Virus record (IMG/VR): IMGVR_UViG_3300045119_000107
Span: 1-41,233 of that record
DNA length: 41,233 bases
Origin: a virus
Strand: one strand, 5' to 3'
Shown: positions 32,662 through 38,910 of the stretch, piece after piece
How the letters are laid out: the number at the start of each line of letters is the position of its first letter
How positions within the stretch are numbered: position 1 is the stretch's first letter
Program-made: the position numbers and the translations under genes
The notes under the pieces: generated by a model
The model's database searches: none
The model's input: only the letters and a program-made list of their open reading frames with translations
What the model was told of the DNA's origin: nothing

Positions 32662-32774
32662 TCCGCAGGCTCCTCAATCAAATCGGAACGGTAGTTGAAC
32701 GCAAGAACACTTACTTCGTCTTCTGTGCGTCCAGCTTCCTGAGTATCGAAATCGTGAACATCGTCCCAGTCCAT
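32658..32774 (-). CDS. small acidic protein
   Basis: A 38-residue protein with AGGAG at good distance before its ATG and a stop that overlaps the amidase start (ATGA). It is strongly acidic (MDWDDVHDFDTQEAGRTEDE). Too short to assign; the ribosome binding site and coupling argue that it is translated. Confidence 0.55.
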   Translation of the reverse strand: MDWDDVHDFDTQEAGRTEDEVSVLAFNYRSDLIEEPAE

Positions 32775-32781
32775 AACTCTC

Positions 32782-33429
32782 CTAAGGAGTATCTACGGTT
32801 GGATCACACATGAAGTCCAGGTTCAAATCCACACTGATAGCTGGACTACCAGAAGTTATGTTAACTCCAGTGTTAACACTAGTTGTTCCTCCACCAGCTT
32901 CCTGAACAACACAGCGTGAAGCACCAGTGGCAGCACCATTGTCAACCCAAAGTCCAGAACCACCAGACACTCTATTAGTTTGCGGAATATAGATTCTGGC
33001 GTACCCTGCTTGTTGCGCTCCCTGCATCATTACAGGTGTAGCGAAGTAAATAGCGAAGAGGGCTGACAATGAAGGAACTGCGCTAGCAATTGATCCAATC
33101 GCTTTAGCATTTCCCATCTCTTGTCTCCACCACATACTACCAGTTGTGCCACCAGCGCCAGGAGTTATTGCGCCACCTGCATATGGCTGCGTGTACAATA
33201 CTCCAGTAAACGGTCGCCACGGCATACTGTAAACCCACCAAGCGCCACCCACACTTACGTATGTAATGCGAGTGTCGACACAGAACGCAAACATGCCATC
33301 TTTGGGAACTGCTGTTGCCAGCATCTCTGCCTTGTTGACAAAGACCTGCATCACATGGTCACGTATGATATTACCCCAGCCAGCAGAAGAAACTACTAGC
33401 GCTGATGAAACGTCACCGATCCACGGCAT
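32782..33429 (-). CDS. putative tail/surface protein
   Basis: A 215-residue beta-rich protein: GDVSSALVVSSAGWGNIIRD at the start, a Gly/Thr-rich middle (GGAITPGAGGTTGSMWW), a C-terminal domain ending in DLNLDFMCDPTVDTP. It starts directly after the stop of the previous surface protein gene. Probably part of a fibre or decoration; no domain recognised. Confidence 0.55.
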   Translation of the reverse strand: MPWIGDVSSALVVSSAGWGNIIRDHVMQVFVNKAEMLATAVPKDGMFAFCVDTRITYVSVGGAWWVYSMPWRPFTGVLYTQPYAGGAITPGAGGTTGSMWWRQEMGNAKAIGSIASAVPSLSALFAIYFATPVMMQGAQQAGYARIYIPQTNRVSGGSGLWVDNGAATGASRCVVQEAGGGTTSVNTGVNITSGSPAISVDLNLDFMCDPTVDTP

Positions 33430-33993
33430 TTATGGCCCCCATAGGTCTACGTCCCATTTGGCAGAATCCCACATGGGGAGAGTTCCAACAAAACCTTCAT
33501 CGAAGCAAAACAGATTATAGATACCAGCGGGAATTGAACCGCTTTGTACTCTTAGTTTCCTTGTCACATCAGCCAATAGAGTGATGGGAAATGATTCACG
33601 ATGAGCCATCGTGAATGATCCTTGTTGTGGAACGGATGGAGATACAGGACCAAGAAGATTCCTACTGTCTATGACAGTGTTGGCTGGATCTACAAGCTGA
33701 AAGATTCCAGTAGATGGAGCAGAAGTGTAACCAGGGAAGTTAGCCACCCAGTATACTTGTCGTCCACGAATCTTACCGAAAGGAATGGTCAGAGTCAGCG
33801 CATCGGTTGTAGCACCGACACTAGCTGTTCCTTCTGCAAATCCCAATAGGCGAGTAGCTGCTCGATTAGGAAGCCACTTGTAGTCAGGACCGTACCAATA
33901 CAACACACTGCCAGTATCGGTCTCAAAAATTCTGTCACCGACCATTGGATTGGGCGGTCGAGTTGTACTGGTTACAATGTTAGAATCTGTCAT
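33430..33993 (-). CDS. putative surface/fibre protein, paralogue of neighbour
   Basis: A 187-residue protein that shares with the C-terminal two thirds of the upstream gene product the signature TRPPNP.VG..IFETDTG.VLY.YG and a similar run of beta strands ending with a KLR element. The pair probably arose by duplication. Overlaps the upstream stop by ATGA. A role in surface binding is inferred from the beta-rich sequence and the neighbours. Confidence 0.58.
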   Translation of the reverse strand: MTDSNIVTSTTRPPNPMVGDRIFETDTGSVLYWYGPDYKWLPNRAATRLLGFAEGTASVGATTDALTLTIPFGKIRGRQVYWVANFPGYTSAPSTGIFQLVDPANTVIDSRNLLGPVSPSVPQQGSFTMAHRESFPITLLADVTRKLRVQSGSIPAGIYNLFCFDEGFVGTLPMWDSAKWDVDLWGP

Positions 33994-34889
33994 GTAATTA
34001 CCGGAGGAGCTTGTGGTCCAGCATCTCTCACAGACAACGTAACGGGATGCAGTGCATCCGTTTCAACCTTCCAGATTTCAGAAGCGTTGTTGACTTTCGT
34101 GCGAAGTTTTCTTACTACAGGGGCAGTAAGTAGAACTGGAGCTTCACGAATGTACATTTCTGCTGGAATCGTGAACGGCACATTAGGAGGCAGAATGTCT
34201 CTGCTGTTGAGGATTACATTTGCATTGTCTGTAATAGCAAACGATGCGGGGCCATTCAATGTGCCGGTTAATTCCAGCCAGAGAGATACGATAGTAATGT
34301 ACTGCCGGCCTTGCAACATGGTGAATGGACCGAGAGCACAACCAGTTACATCAACGAACACAGTAGAAGAAGTAGTGAAGTCTCCTACGAAAGCAGTTCC
34401 AACGACTTCTCCCCAGGCGATTCCCCAATCGGGCCTCCAGCCTAGAGTCGTTCCGTAGTAATAAAGAACTCGTCCGGTATCCGTTTCAAAGATCTGCATA
34501 CCCACGTAGGGATTTACAGGACGGGTGTTTGAAGTAACTGTGAGAGGAATGTTCAGGGAATTCGTTGCTGCCCCACTTCGCAAACAGTCGTGCAGTTTGC
34601 AATCGAAGTCCGGAACATCGAAGAACCAAGTACGAGTTCCGCCTTTGACTCGCCCCAGCATTTCTCTTACCCTGTAGTAAGACGTCTGTGGATCTAGGTT
34701 ACTAGTGCGTTCCAACGGAACGGCCCACGAACCATTAATGTCCGAAACTGTTTCAGACACTTGGAAAAGCTCTGACGAATCAGAACTCCGCCAACCAGGA
34801 CCGGGGACAAGATCGATTACTACAGGGGTGCCGGGAACTGGAAAGCCTGATAGATCACTAACCACGTTGGAGATAATGGAGGTAGTCAC
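33990..34889 (-). CDS. putative surface/fibre protein with duplicated module
   Basis: A 299-residue protein. Residues 1-105 form an Ig- or carboxypeptidase-regulatory-like beta domain (VSDLSGFPVPGTPVVIDLVP, later SDINGSWAVPL), as in proteins that carry surface modules; residues 110-299 form the module shared with the next gene (IFETDTGRVLYYYG). GTG start overlaps the small-terminase candidate stop. It carries three exact TACTACAGGG words (34113, 34670, 34818), the densest gene for this word. Confidence 0.6.
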   Translation of the reverse strand: MTTSIISNVVSDLSGFPVPGTPVVIDLVPGPGWRSSDSSELFQVSETVSDINGSWAVPLERTSNLDPQTSYYRVREMLGRVKGGTRTWFFDVPDFDCKLHDCLRSGAATNSLNIPLTVTSNTRPVNPYVGMQIFETDTGRVLYYYGTTLGWRPDWGIAWGEVVGTAFVGDFTTSSTVFVDVTGCALGPFTMLQGRQYITIVSLWLELTGTLNGPASFAITDNANVILNSRDILPPNVPFTIPAEMYIREAPVLLTAPVVRKLRTKVNNASEIWKVETDALHPVTLSVRDAGPQAPPVIT

Positions 34890-35590
34890 TCGGCCGGCCC
34901 CAGTTCGATGACGTTTTGTCTGGACCCATTAAAGCTTCCAACTCCAAGAAGATCAAGCTCATTGGCAACAATCTGCAATACTTCAGGAGAGCAGTGACGT
35001 GAGAGAATGTCAATGATCTGCGCAAGCAACTTACGCATATCTAGCATCTCCTGAGAGCGGCGGGAATAGATCCCTGTCATTTCATGGTAGTACTCAATTG
35101 CTGCCAGATTGCCTGCCTCGACAGCAGCTACGATCCTATTCTTAGCCACCGGAGCAACGCCGTCGAATTGAATCTCCGCCCGTTTCGTCAGGTAACGTTT
35201 GAAGTTCGGATCTTTCATCCAAGCGTTGTACTGAGCGAAAGTTATCTCGATCCCCATAGAATCCTTGAGAGCCTTGAGCTTCTCACGAATACCACGACGA
35301 TCGAATGTGTCAAGCATCAGGTTCACGAGATAGGCTTGCTCAATAGAGACTAGCCCATCCGAATTAACCATCGTGATGCCACGACGCTTGAGGGTTTCTT
35401 TTACTACAGGTTTGTCAAGATAGGTTAAGACTGTCGTACCGCTCAGTCCCAGTAGGTCTACTGTCTGCTGAACTGACGGTATCTCTCCCGTCTCGAAATA
35501 CTTCTGCTCCAGAAAGGTGATTATTCCCAGTGCGGTTTGATCTAAGATCTCGTCTTTCTCGGGCTTCGTAGAAATCTTGAAGTCTGTCAT
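34886..35590 (-). CDS. helix-turn-helix protein, small terminase candidate
   Basis: A 234-residue helical protein. ATG at 35590 follows AGGAG; a longer frame to 35644 lacks support. Residues about 39-65 (IPSVQQTVDLLGLSGTTVLTYL) look like a helix-turn-helix, followed by helical segments with FAQYNAWMKDPNFKRYLTK. This pattern, an early late-operon position and the lack of another candidate fit a small terminase subunit that recognises the packaging site. A transcription factor is the alternative. A TACTACAGGT copy lies at 35402. Confidence 0.5.
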   Translation of the reverse strand: MTDFKISTKPEKDEILDQTALGIITFLEQKYFETGEIPSVQQTVDLLGLSGTTVLTYLDKPVVKETLKRRGITMVNSDGLVSIEQAYLVNLMLDTFDRRGIREKLKALKDSMGIEITFAQYNAWMKDPNFKRYLTKRAEIQFDGVAPVAKNRIVAAVEAGNLAAIEYYHEMTGIYSRRSQEMLDMRKLLAQIIDILSRHCSPEVLQIVANELDLLGVGSFNGSRQNVIELGPAE

Positions 35591-36137
35591 GTAGCTCCTG
35601 TAGTTGAACGGGAGTGAAGCCGGCCTGCCCAAGAATCTTTCCAAGGTCGGTTTTGAGGATTCGTTTCGGTTGCCAAAGCAGTACGGACTGACAGCAATAG
35701 TTCTTCGTGAACCGAGTTACCCCAATACCATTGAACTTGAACGTAGCTCGCAGCGGTTCACTGAAAAGATTAGGTTCCGGAAGTAACCACATCTTTTTGT
35801 TTTCTTGACGTGTACGACGCTGGAAGCGGTAGTAGTTTCTAACAAGTGCTTCACGCAGGAACATACGAGCGAAGAAGTCAGTCAGTTTCGGGATCGGATG
35901 CAGAAAGAGTCCTTGCTCATTATACCTAACGCAAGAAACACTAACTACTGCACCGTCCGCTACCTCCTGTTGGCTCAACTGCAATAATTGCCGAGCTTGG
36001 AGGTACGGGTTTACCAGACTGCCGCTTGACACGTAACTACCCCCAGAGGTACCCTGTTGGTCTATGAGCCATCCTACAGGGGTAGGGGCGGCTTGTCCAG
36101 TGTGTTGTGCCGTGGAGGCGGACGGTTTCAATTCCAC
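35415..36137 (-). CDS. unknown protein at the head of the late operon
   Basis: A 240-residue frame with GTG start preceded by GAGG. The middle (MFLREALVRNYYRFQRRTRQ, FKFNGIGVTRFTKNYCCQSV) looks like real protein; the last 58 residues share DNA with the next gene in another frame (176 bp overlap). Its first 74 bp overlap, on the opposite strand, the start and promoter of the zinc-protein gene at 36064. I recognise no family. The long overlaps lower confidence in both ends. Confidence 0.5.
   Translation of the reverse strand: MELKPSASTAQHTGQAAPTPVGWLIDQQGTSGGSYVSSGSLVNPYLQARQLLQLSQQEVADGAVVSVSCVRYNEQGLFLHPIPKLTDFFARMFLREALVRNYYRFQRRTRQENKKMWLLPEPNLFSEPLRATFKFNGIGVTRFTKNYCCQSVLLWQPKRILKTDLGKILGQAGFTPVQLQELHDRLQDFYEARERRDLRSNRTGNNHLSGAEVFRDGRDTVSSADSRPTGTERYDSLNLS
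36026..36055 (+). promoter_or_regulatory. promoter, TTGACA-18-TACCCT
   Basis: TTGACA at 36026-36031 and TACCCT at 36050-36055, spacing 18 bp. The -35 context and the spacer start (GCTTGACACGTAACTAC) nearly equal the promoter at 5414, but the operator word is degraded (TACCCCCAGAGG in place of TACTACAGGGG). The expected start site falls at the ATG at 36064, so the transcript would be leaderless. Confidence 0.65.
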
Positions 36138-36387
36138 ACGTAATCCTCATTGGAACCATTGCGTTTCCTGCTGTGCAATTTGGACGGGGCGGGACAGAGC
36201 ACATTGTTCTCTGTGTCATTGCACTTTCAATTCAAGTGCAGATAGTGATTTGCACTGGTCAGATTCTGGACACCACCATCCCGTAAACCTCCCCTTCACT
36301 TTTCAGCTGGGTCTGTGGTCTTTCAACAGTCCACCGGCCTTGCCTCTAGTCCCTACACAAAAGAAGGAGTTCAATTTTCGTGTCTAA
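36064..36387 (+). CDS. FDXHR-like zinc-binding protein
   Basis: A 107-residue protein with three Cys pairs: C11/C14, C33/C36 and C48/C51, and the motif WTGRDRAHCSLCHCTFNS followed by SDLHW (H64). This closely resembles the FDXHR family (WTG..RAHC..CH.TF....FD.HR), small zinc proteins common in actinobacterial phages; the FDxHR box itself is altered to SDLHW. The role in phages is not established. The gene is probably leaderless, starting about 9 bp after the -10 box. A word variant (CCTACAGGGG) overlaps its first codons. Confidence 0.72.
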   Translation: MSHPTGVGAACPVCCAVEADGFNSTRNPHWNHCVSCCAIWTGRDRAHCSLCHCTFNSSADSDLHWSDSGHHHPVNLPFTFQLGLWSFNSPPALPLVPTQKKEFNFRV

Positions 36388-36610
36388 CCAATACGGCGGC
36401 TTCGACATTCTCCGCATAGACGATTCTTTCTATGAGGGTTTTAGTCTACTCAACCCCGAAGGTGAGATTTTTCACGAAGTGCGGATTGCGACAGAATACT
36501 CTCCTGGGTGGTCCTATTTACTACAGGAAGCAGAAGAGTTGGTAGAAACTATGAGAAGCAGGCGGGCCATTTTGGATGAGGAGCAAAAGAGGTACAGGAG
36601 TGATCGGTGA
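36380..36610 (+). CDS. small protein, unknown function
   Basis: A 76-residue protein with GTG start after AAGGAG, overlapping the previous stop. It has a beta-like start (GGFDILRIDDSFYEGF) and a charged helical end (EEQKRYRSDR). A one-mismatch word (TACTACAGGA, 36519-36528) lies inside, encoding LLQE. Confidence 0.6.
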   Translation: MSNQYGGFDILRIDDSFYEGFSLLNPEGEIFHEVRIATEYSPGWSYLLQEAEELVETMRSRRAILDEEQKRYRSDR

Positions 36611-36729
36611 GTAAAGAGAGCCGTAGAAAATATGTTCGTGAGAACTACCTGCTGCTGTTCGGTATCTTCTTTTTAGCGTTGGGGATTGCTATGGTGTTGA
36701 CGGCTCCGGCTTTGGTGAGTGGGTGGTGA
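36607..36729 (+). CDS. single-span membrane microprotein
   Basis: A 40-residue protein; GTG overlaps the previous stop (GTGA). A basic start (SKESRRKYVREN) is followed by one membrane helix (LLLFGIFFLALGIAMVLTAP). This is an inside-positive, single-span protein, typical of early phage membrane microproteins of unknown target. Confidence 0.58.
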   Translation: MSKESRRKYVRENYLLLFGIFFLALGIAMVLTAPALVSGW

Positions 36730-36825
36730 GTTTTAGTCTAGGGAGCTAAGTAAGAGTTACGGCAATTTGGTACGGCTCCACTACGCTACGCCATCGCCGA
36801 AAGACCTGAACAAACCAAACAAAAC

Positions 36826-36910
36826 TGTTAGGCCGGCCTAACACTCTGTGTTAGGCCAGCTTAATATGTTGTGAATGGTAAACTAAATACTACAAGTTAA
36901 GCTAACCTGA
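36826..36910 (+). promoter_or_regulatory. tandem TTAGGC palindromes and an iron-box-like site
   Basis: TGTTAGGCCGGCCTAACA (36826-36843) is a perfect 18-bp palindrome. Its right half also pairs with GTGTTAGGCC (36848-36857), giving a 10-bp stem. A second, imperfect palindrome TTAGGCCAGCTTAA follows at 36851-36864, centred 23 bp away. At 36892-36910, AAGTTAAGCTAACCTGA matches the actinobacterial DtxR/IdeR box TTAGGTTAGGCTAACCTAA at 14 of 19 positions. A TACTACAAG word variant (36889-36897) abuts it. Confidence 0.5.
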
Positions 36911-36919
36911 TATTGGTTT

Positions 36920-36992
36920 TGAGAATGGTTCTCATTCCTGATTCTCGGTACTCGATTCCTTATAATGATTCGCGTAATGAGAATCGTTATCG
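36920..36992 (+). promoter_or_regulatory. Zur/Fur-box-like inverted repeats
   Basis: TGAGAATGGTTCTCA (36920-36934) is a perfect inverted repeat with a 3-bp centre and resembles actinobacterial Zur boxes (TGAAAATGATTTTCA type). A related but less symmetric site, TGAGAATCGTTATCG, stands at 36978-36992. The TATAAT box at 36961-36966 lies between them, a suitable place for repression. Resemblance only; the regulator is not known. Confidence 0.4.
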
Positions 36993-37016
36993 TCACACAA
37001 CTGTATTAGTTGTTTC

Positions 37017-37046
37017 TTGACTTTTAAATCGATTCACCATTAGGCT
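37017..37046 (+). promoter_or_regulatory. promoter candidate, TTGACT-18-TAGGCT
   Basis: TTGACT at 37017-37022 and TAGGCT at 37041-37046, 18 bp apart; TAGGCT fits the TANNNT form of actinobacterial -10 boxes. It would give the gene at 37173 a leader of about 120 nt with two hairpins. Confidence 0.5.
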
Positions 37047-37049
37047 GTC

Positions 37050-37126
37050 GAGCACGCCGTTTGCGTAACGGTGCGCTCATTGACAACCTAGGTATTCCTG
37101 CCGGGCGGACTTCAGTCTGCCTGGCA
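37050..37126 (+). terminator. two strong leader hairpins, possible attenuator
   Basis: First hairpin: GAGCACGCCGTT (37050-37061) with 37067-37078, ten Watson-Crick pairs, one wobble and one mismatch. Second: TGCCGGGCGGAC (37099-37110) with GTCTGCCTGGCA (37115-37126), twelve pairs including two wobbles around loop TTCA, followed by TTTCG. The second could terminate transcripts from upstream or protect the leader of the next gene. Confidence 0.5.
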
Positions 37127-37172
37127 TTTCGTATTTCCATTCATTCAATATCAACAGAAAGCAGAAACGGAT

Positions 37173-38027
37173 ATGTCAGATAATCAAGTCTCATTCTTCC
37201 CGCCGGAACTTGCTAAGTACGGCATTGAATGGGATTTCATGAAGTTGAATGATTCATTCGTGGCGCTAGTTGCTACGTGCTGGATGATTCAATCGCAAAT
37301 CGAAGCGGCTAAGAAAGAAAGCGCCTCGGATACCGTGAAAGTCGCAACGCATCCATATGACGTGAAAGCGTCTAAGGATAAGAAAGCCGCTGCTAAAGCG
37401 GCCGAGTTGCTTAAGGCTTTCATTGCGGCGTGTGATGCTGCTATCTCGACCAATAAGAATGTCGCATGGCATTTGGCCGAGACTGATAGCGCCGTCACTG
37501 CCTACCTTACTAGCGAGATGCAATATCACCGCTTTAAGGAAAGCCCCGCTAAACCCGCTACTGCTGGCACTAAGTTGGATGAGTTGCGAAAGGATAGGTA
37601 CGTACTTACTAACCTCGCAAAGATGTTCGTTGGTGGGCAGCCATTGCTCGCTAATGATCCTCGTCTTATCCTCGAAGATGGAAAGGTAAAGCTTCCTAAT
37701 CTTCAGGGCGCTGGCGGTGGTAATACAAGCAATGTCCCTACCGGACGCGGAGCCGGATACAAGCGAGCCACTTGGATTATCGACGGAAAGAAATATCCGA
37801 TCGGCACAGATCCAAGGGAACTAGTGCGAGTTATCTGGGTTGGTATCGAAAGGGTTGGAAAGAAGCCCTCCGATATCTTCGACGTAATGACCGCTAAGGT
37901 TAAGGCGGAGAAACTCACGCTAAAGCAGCGTGAGAATATGACCTTCACCATAAACGGCAAGGTCATTCAATACATCGGTGACTCTTACAAAGAGGAAGAT
38001 AACACCGAGGCGGATAGCGAAAGCTAA
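37173..38027 (+). CDS. paralogue of 2091-2864, possibly DNA-binding
   Basis: A 284-residue protein with the same order of parts as the product of 2091-2864: helical N-terminal half, a Gly-rich basic linker (TGRGAGYKRA, about 191-200), a C-terminal domain that begins TWIIDGKKY and ends MTFTINGKVIQYIGD, and an acidic tail. No family recognised. It has a structured upstream region and its own terminator, so like its paralogue it seems to be strongly and separately expressed. No strong ribosome binding site is visible before the ATG. Confidence 0.8.
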   Translation: MSDNQVSFFPPELAKYGIEWDFMKLNDSFVALVATCWMIQSQIEAAKKESASDTVKVATHPYDVKASKDKKAAAKAAELLKAFIAACDAAISTNKNVAWHLAETDSAVTAYLTSEMQYHRFKESPAKPATAGTKLDELRKDRYVLTNLAKMFVGGQPLLANDPRLILEDGKVKLPNLQGAGGGNTSNVPTGRGAGYKRATWIIDGKKYPIGTDPRELVRVIWVGIERVGKKPSDIFDVMTAKVKAEKLTLKQRENMTFTINGKVIQYIGDSYKEEDNTEADSES

Positions 38028-38045
38028 TCGCTAGTAGGGTGAGAG

Positions 38046-38070
38046 CGGCCGGGGTGAATAGCCCCGGCCG
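38046..38070 (+). terminator. intrinsic terminator
   Basis: CGGCCGGGG (38046-38054) pairs perfectly with CCCCGGCCG (38062-38070) around loop TGAATAG; followed by TTCGATT. It ends the 284-residue gene transcript ahead of the two zinc microproteins. Confidence 0.8.
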
Positions 38071-38100
38071 TTCGATTCCCCACTAATGAAAGGCAACGCA

Positions 38101-38247
38101 ATGGCGCAGCAATGCTACAAATGCAATACCGAAATCAACTTCGGTTACTTCCTAGATAATCCCGATGGCACTACGCTTTACTGGTGCAATACGCCGTGCG
38201 ATTATCTAATCGATTGGGATGCGGAAGATAAAGCGGGGCGGATGTAA
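38101..38247 (+). CDS. zinc-ribbon-like microprotein
   Basis: A 48-residue protein with CYKC (5-8) and C29-x3-C33, a minimal zinc-binding layout, and aromatic residues between. AAAGG precedes the ATG with good spacing. It ends as TAATG with the next Cys-rich gene. Codons use GCG and CGG more than the surrounding genes. Function unknown. Confidence 0.6.
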   Translation: MAQQCYKCNTEINFGYFLDNPDGTTLYWCNTPCDYLIDWDAEDKAGRM

Positions 38248-38378
38248 TGTGCGAATGCTGCGGCAATAACGCAACGCATTATCTAATCGACGATAACTAC
38301 GAGGCGCAGTTATGTCGGCGGTGCGCTTATGAATTGAAAGCGCATTGCGATTCGGTAAAGCGAATTCAATCCCGATAA
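38247..38378 (+). CDS. zinc-ribbon-like microprotein
   Basis: A 43-residue protein with CECC (2-5) and C23-x2-C26, then C34; the layout CxxC..CRRC is that of a treble clef or zinc ribbon. It is translationally coupled (TAATG) to its upstream partner and shares the element HYLID/DYLID with it, so the two may be duplicates. Function unknown. Confidence 0.58.
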   Translation: MCECCGNNATHYLIDDNYEAQLCRRCAYELKAHCDSVKRIQSR

Positions 38379-38391
38379 ACAAGTCGGAGTT

Positions 38392-38454
38392 CGAATAGTC
38401 GATATCGACTATTCGCCTCCGGCGACGCAACGCGCACGCAAAGCGTGCGGTCGC
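38392..38454. repeat. 24-bp palindrome followed by GC-rich hairpin
   Basis: 38392-38415 is a perfect 24-bp palindrome (half-site CGAATAGTCGAT). It is followed by CGCACGC (38433-38439) with GCGTGCG (38443-38449) around AAA, extended by GCGAC (38422-38426) with GTCGC (38450-38454). It may be a terminator without a U-tract for the zinc microproteins or a protein binding site. Confidence 0.55.
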
Positions 38455-38607
38455 GGGAATGATTCGTGTCAAGCAATTTAAACTAGAAACTTTAACGTTA
38501 CTGCTGGGCGTGCCGAACTAAAGTAAAAGAAACAACTCGAGTAACTAAAGCAAGCAATAGTTGTGCTGCTAGTAACACATACTAGTAGGTAGAAAACAGG
38601 TGGTCAT

Positions 38608-38780
38608 AGATTTACTACAGGGCTTGGTGTTTCGACACTGGATTGTGAGCATTCTGAAACTGGTCCACCGATGGGTCTAAAGACCCATCGATGGTCCATT
38701 AGATTTCAGAAACAACTGATGCAAGAGACTCACTGGATTTCAGTGCATAACCGCAGGTCACCACCCCTGTATGATCTACT
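38608..38780. repeat. dyad region with operator words and nested inverted repeats
   Basis: An exact TACTACAGGG at 38613-38622 (context TAGATT...CTTGGTG) faces an imperfect inverted partner at about 38757-38780 (reverse reading TAGATCATACAGGGGTGGTG). Between them lies a long interrupted dyad: TTCTGAAA (38652-38659) with TTTCAGAA (38704-38711), and inside it CGATGGGTC (38669-38677) with GACCCATCG (38682-38690) around TAAA. CACTGGATT is repeated directly at 38636 and 38731. The region stands just upstream of a winged-helix gene. Confidence 0.55.
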
Positions 38781-38881
38781 GATACTGTATGGACCACACC
38801 ACTGTCAGTAGCACACACCTCATTTGGTACCGGACCACCTACTTTGACACGCAGAATCCAGCTTCCTATCCTTTAAATCGC

Positions 38882-38910
38882 TTGACGCCTAACTAACAAC
38901 AATATATCCT
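38882..38910 (+). promoter_or_regulatory. promoter, TTGACG-17-TATCCT
   Basis: TTGACG at 38882-38887, TATCCT at 38905-38910, spacing 17 bp; the -35 context TCGCTTGACGCCTAACTA repeats that of 5414. The start site would fall at or next to the ATG at 38918, giving a leaderless mRNA for the winged-helix gene. Confidence 0.75.

Larger units (their letters stand above)
36730..37172 (+). other. regulatory intergenic region without a gene
   Basis: No convincing reading frame. It holds, in order: a plain stretch (36730-36820); palindromes resembling metal-regulator boxes (36826-36992, listed separately) with a perfect TATAAT at 36961-36966 that lacks a partner -35; the promoter at 37017; and two strong hairpins (37050-37078 and 37099-37126) in what would be the leader of the gene at 37173. 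Confidence 0.7.
1252..38622. repeat. dispersed TACTACAGGG word, 18 exact copies
   Basis: Exact copies on the plus strand start at 1252, 3840, 5426, 8957, 22092, 24862, 28321, 30840, 34113, 34818 and 38613; on the minus strand they occupy 3752-3761, 4186-4195, 8398-8407, 12873-12882, 24203-24212, 31593-31602 and 34670-34679. Near copies: 8412, 12393, 17135 (minus), 35402, 36519. T precedes the word in most copies; G or C usually follows. Copies avoid 13-22 kb and cluster at 3.7-5.4 and 34.1-36.5 kb. The word is not a tandem or spaced array. Confidence 0.85.

Noticed and set aside
38068-38080. TTCGATTCCCC as a tRNA T-arm
   Set aside because: The flanking bases do not form the 5-bp T-stem and no acceptor stem is found; the bases belong to the tail of a terminator.
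38466-38480. Minus-strand TTGACAC (GCTTGACACG context) as a leftward promoter
   Set aside because: The -35 match is good but the bases 17-18 bp downstream (CGCACG) are not a -10 box, and it would read antisense into the zinc microproteins with no gene to serve.
1252-38622. TACTACAGGG copies as a CRISPR array or as ribosome binding sites
   Set aside because: Copies are scattered over 37 kb without regular spacers. Most are not upstream of start codons and many lie on the non-coding strand, so the AGGG part cannot act as a Shine-Dalgarno site.
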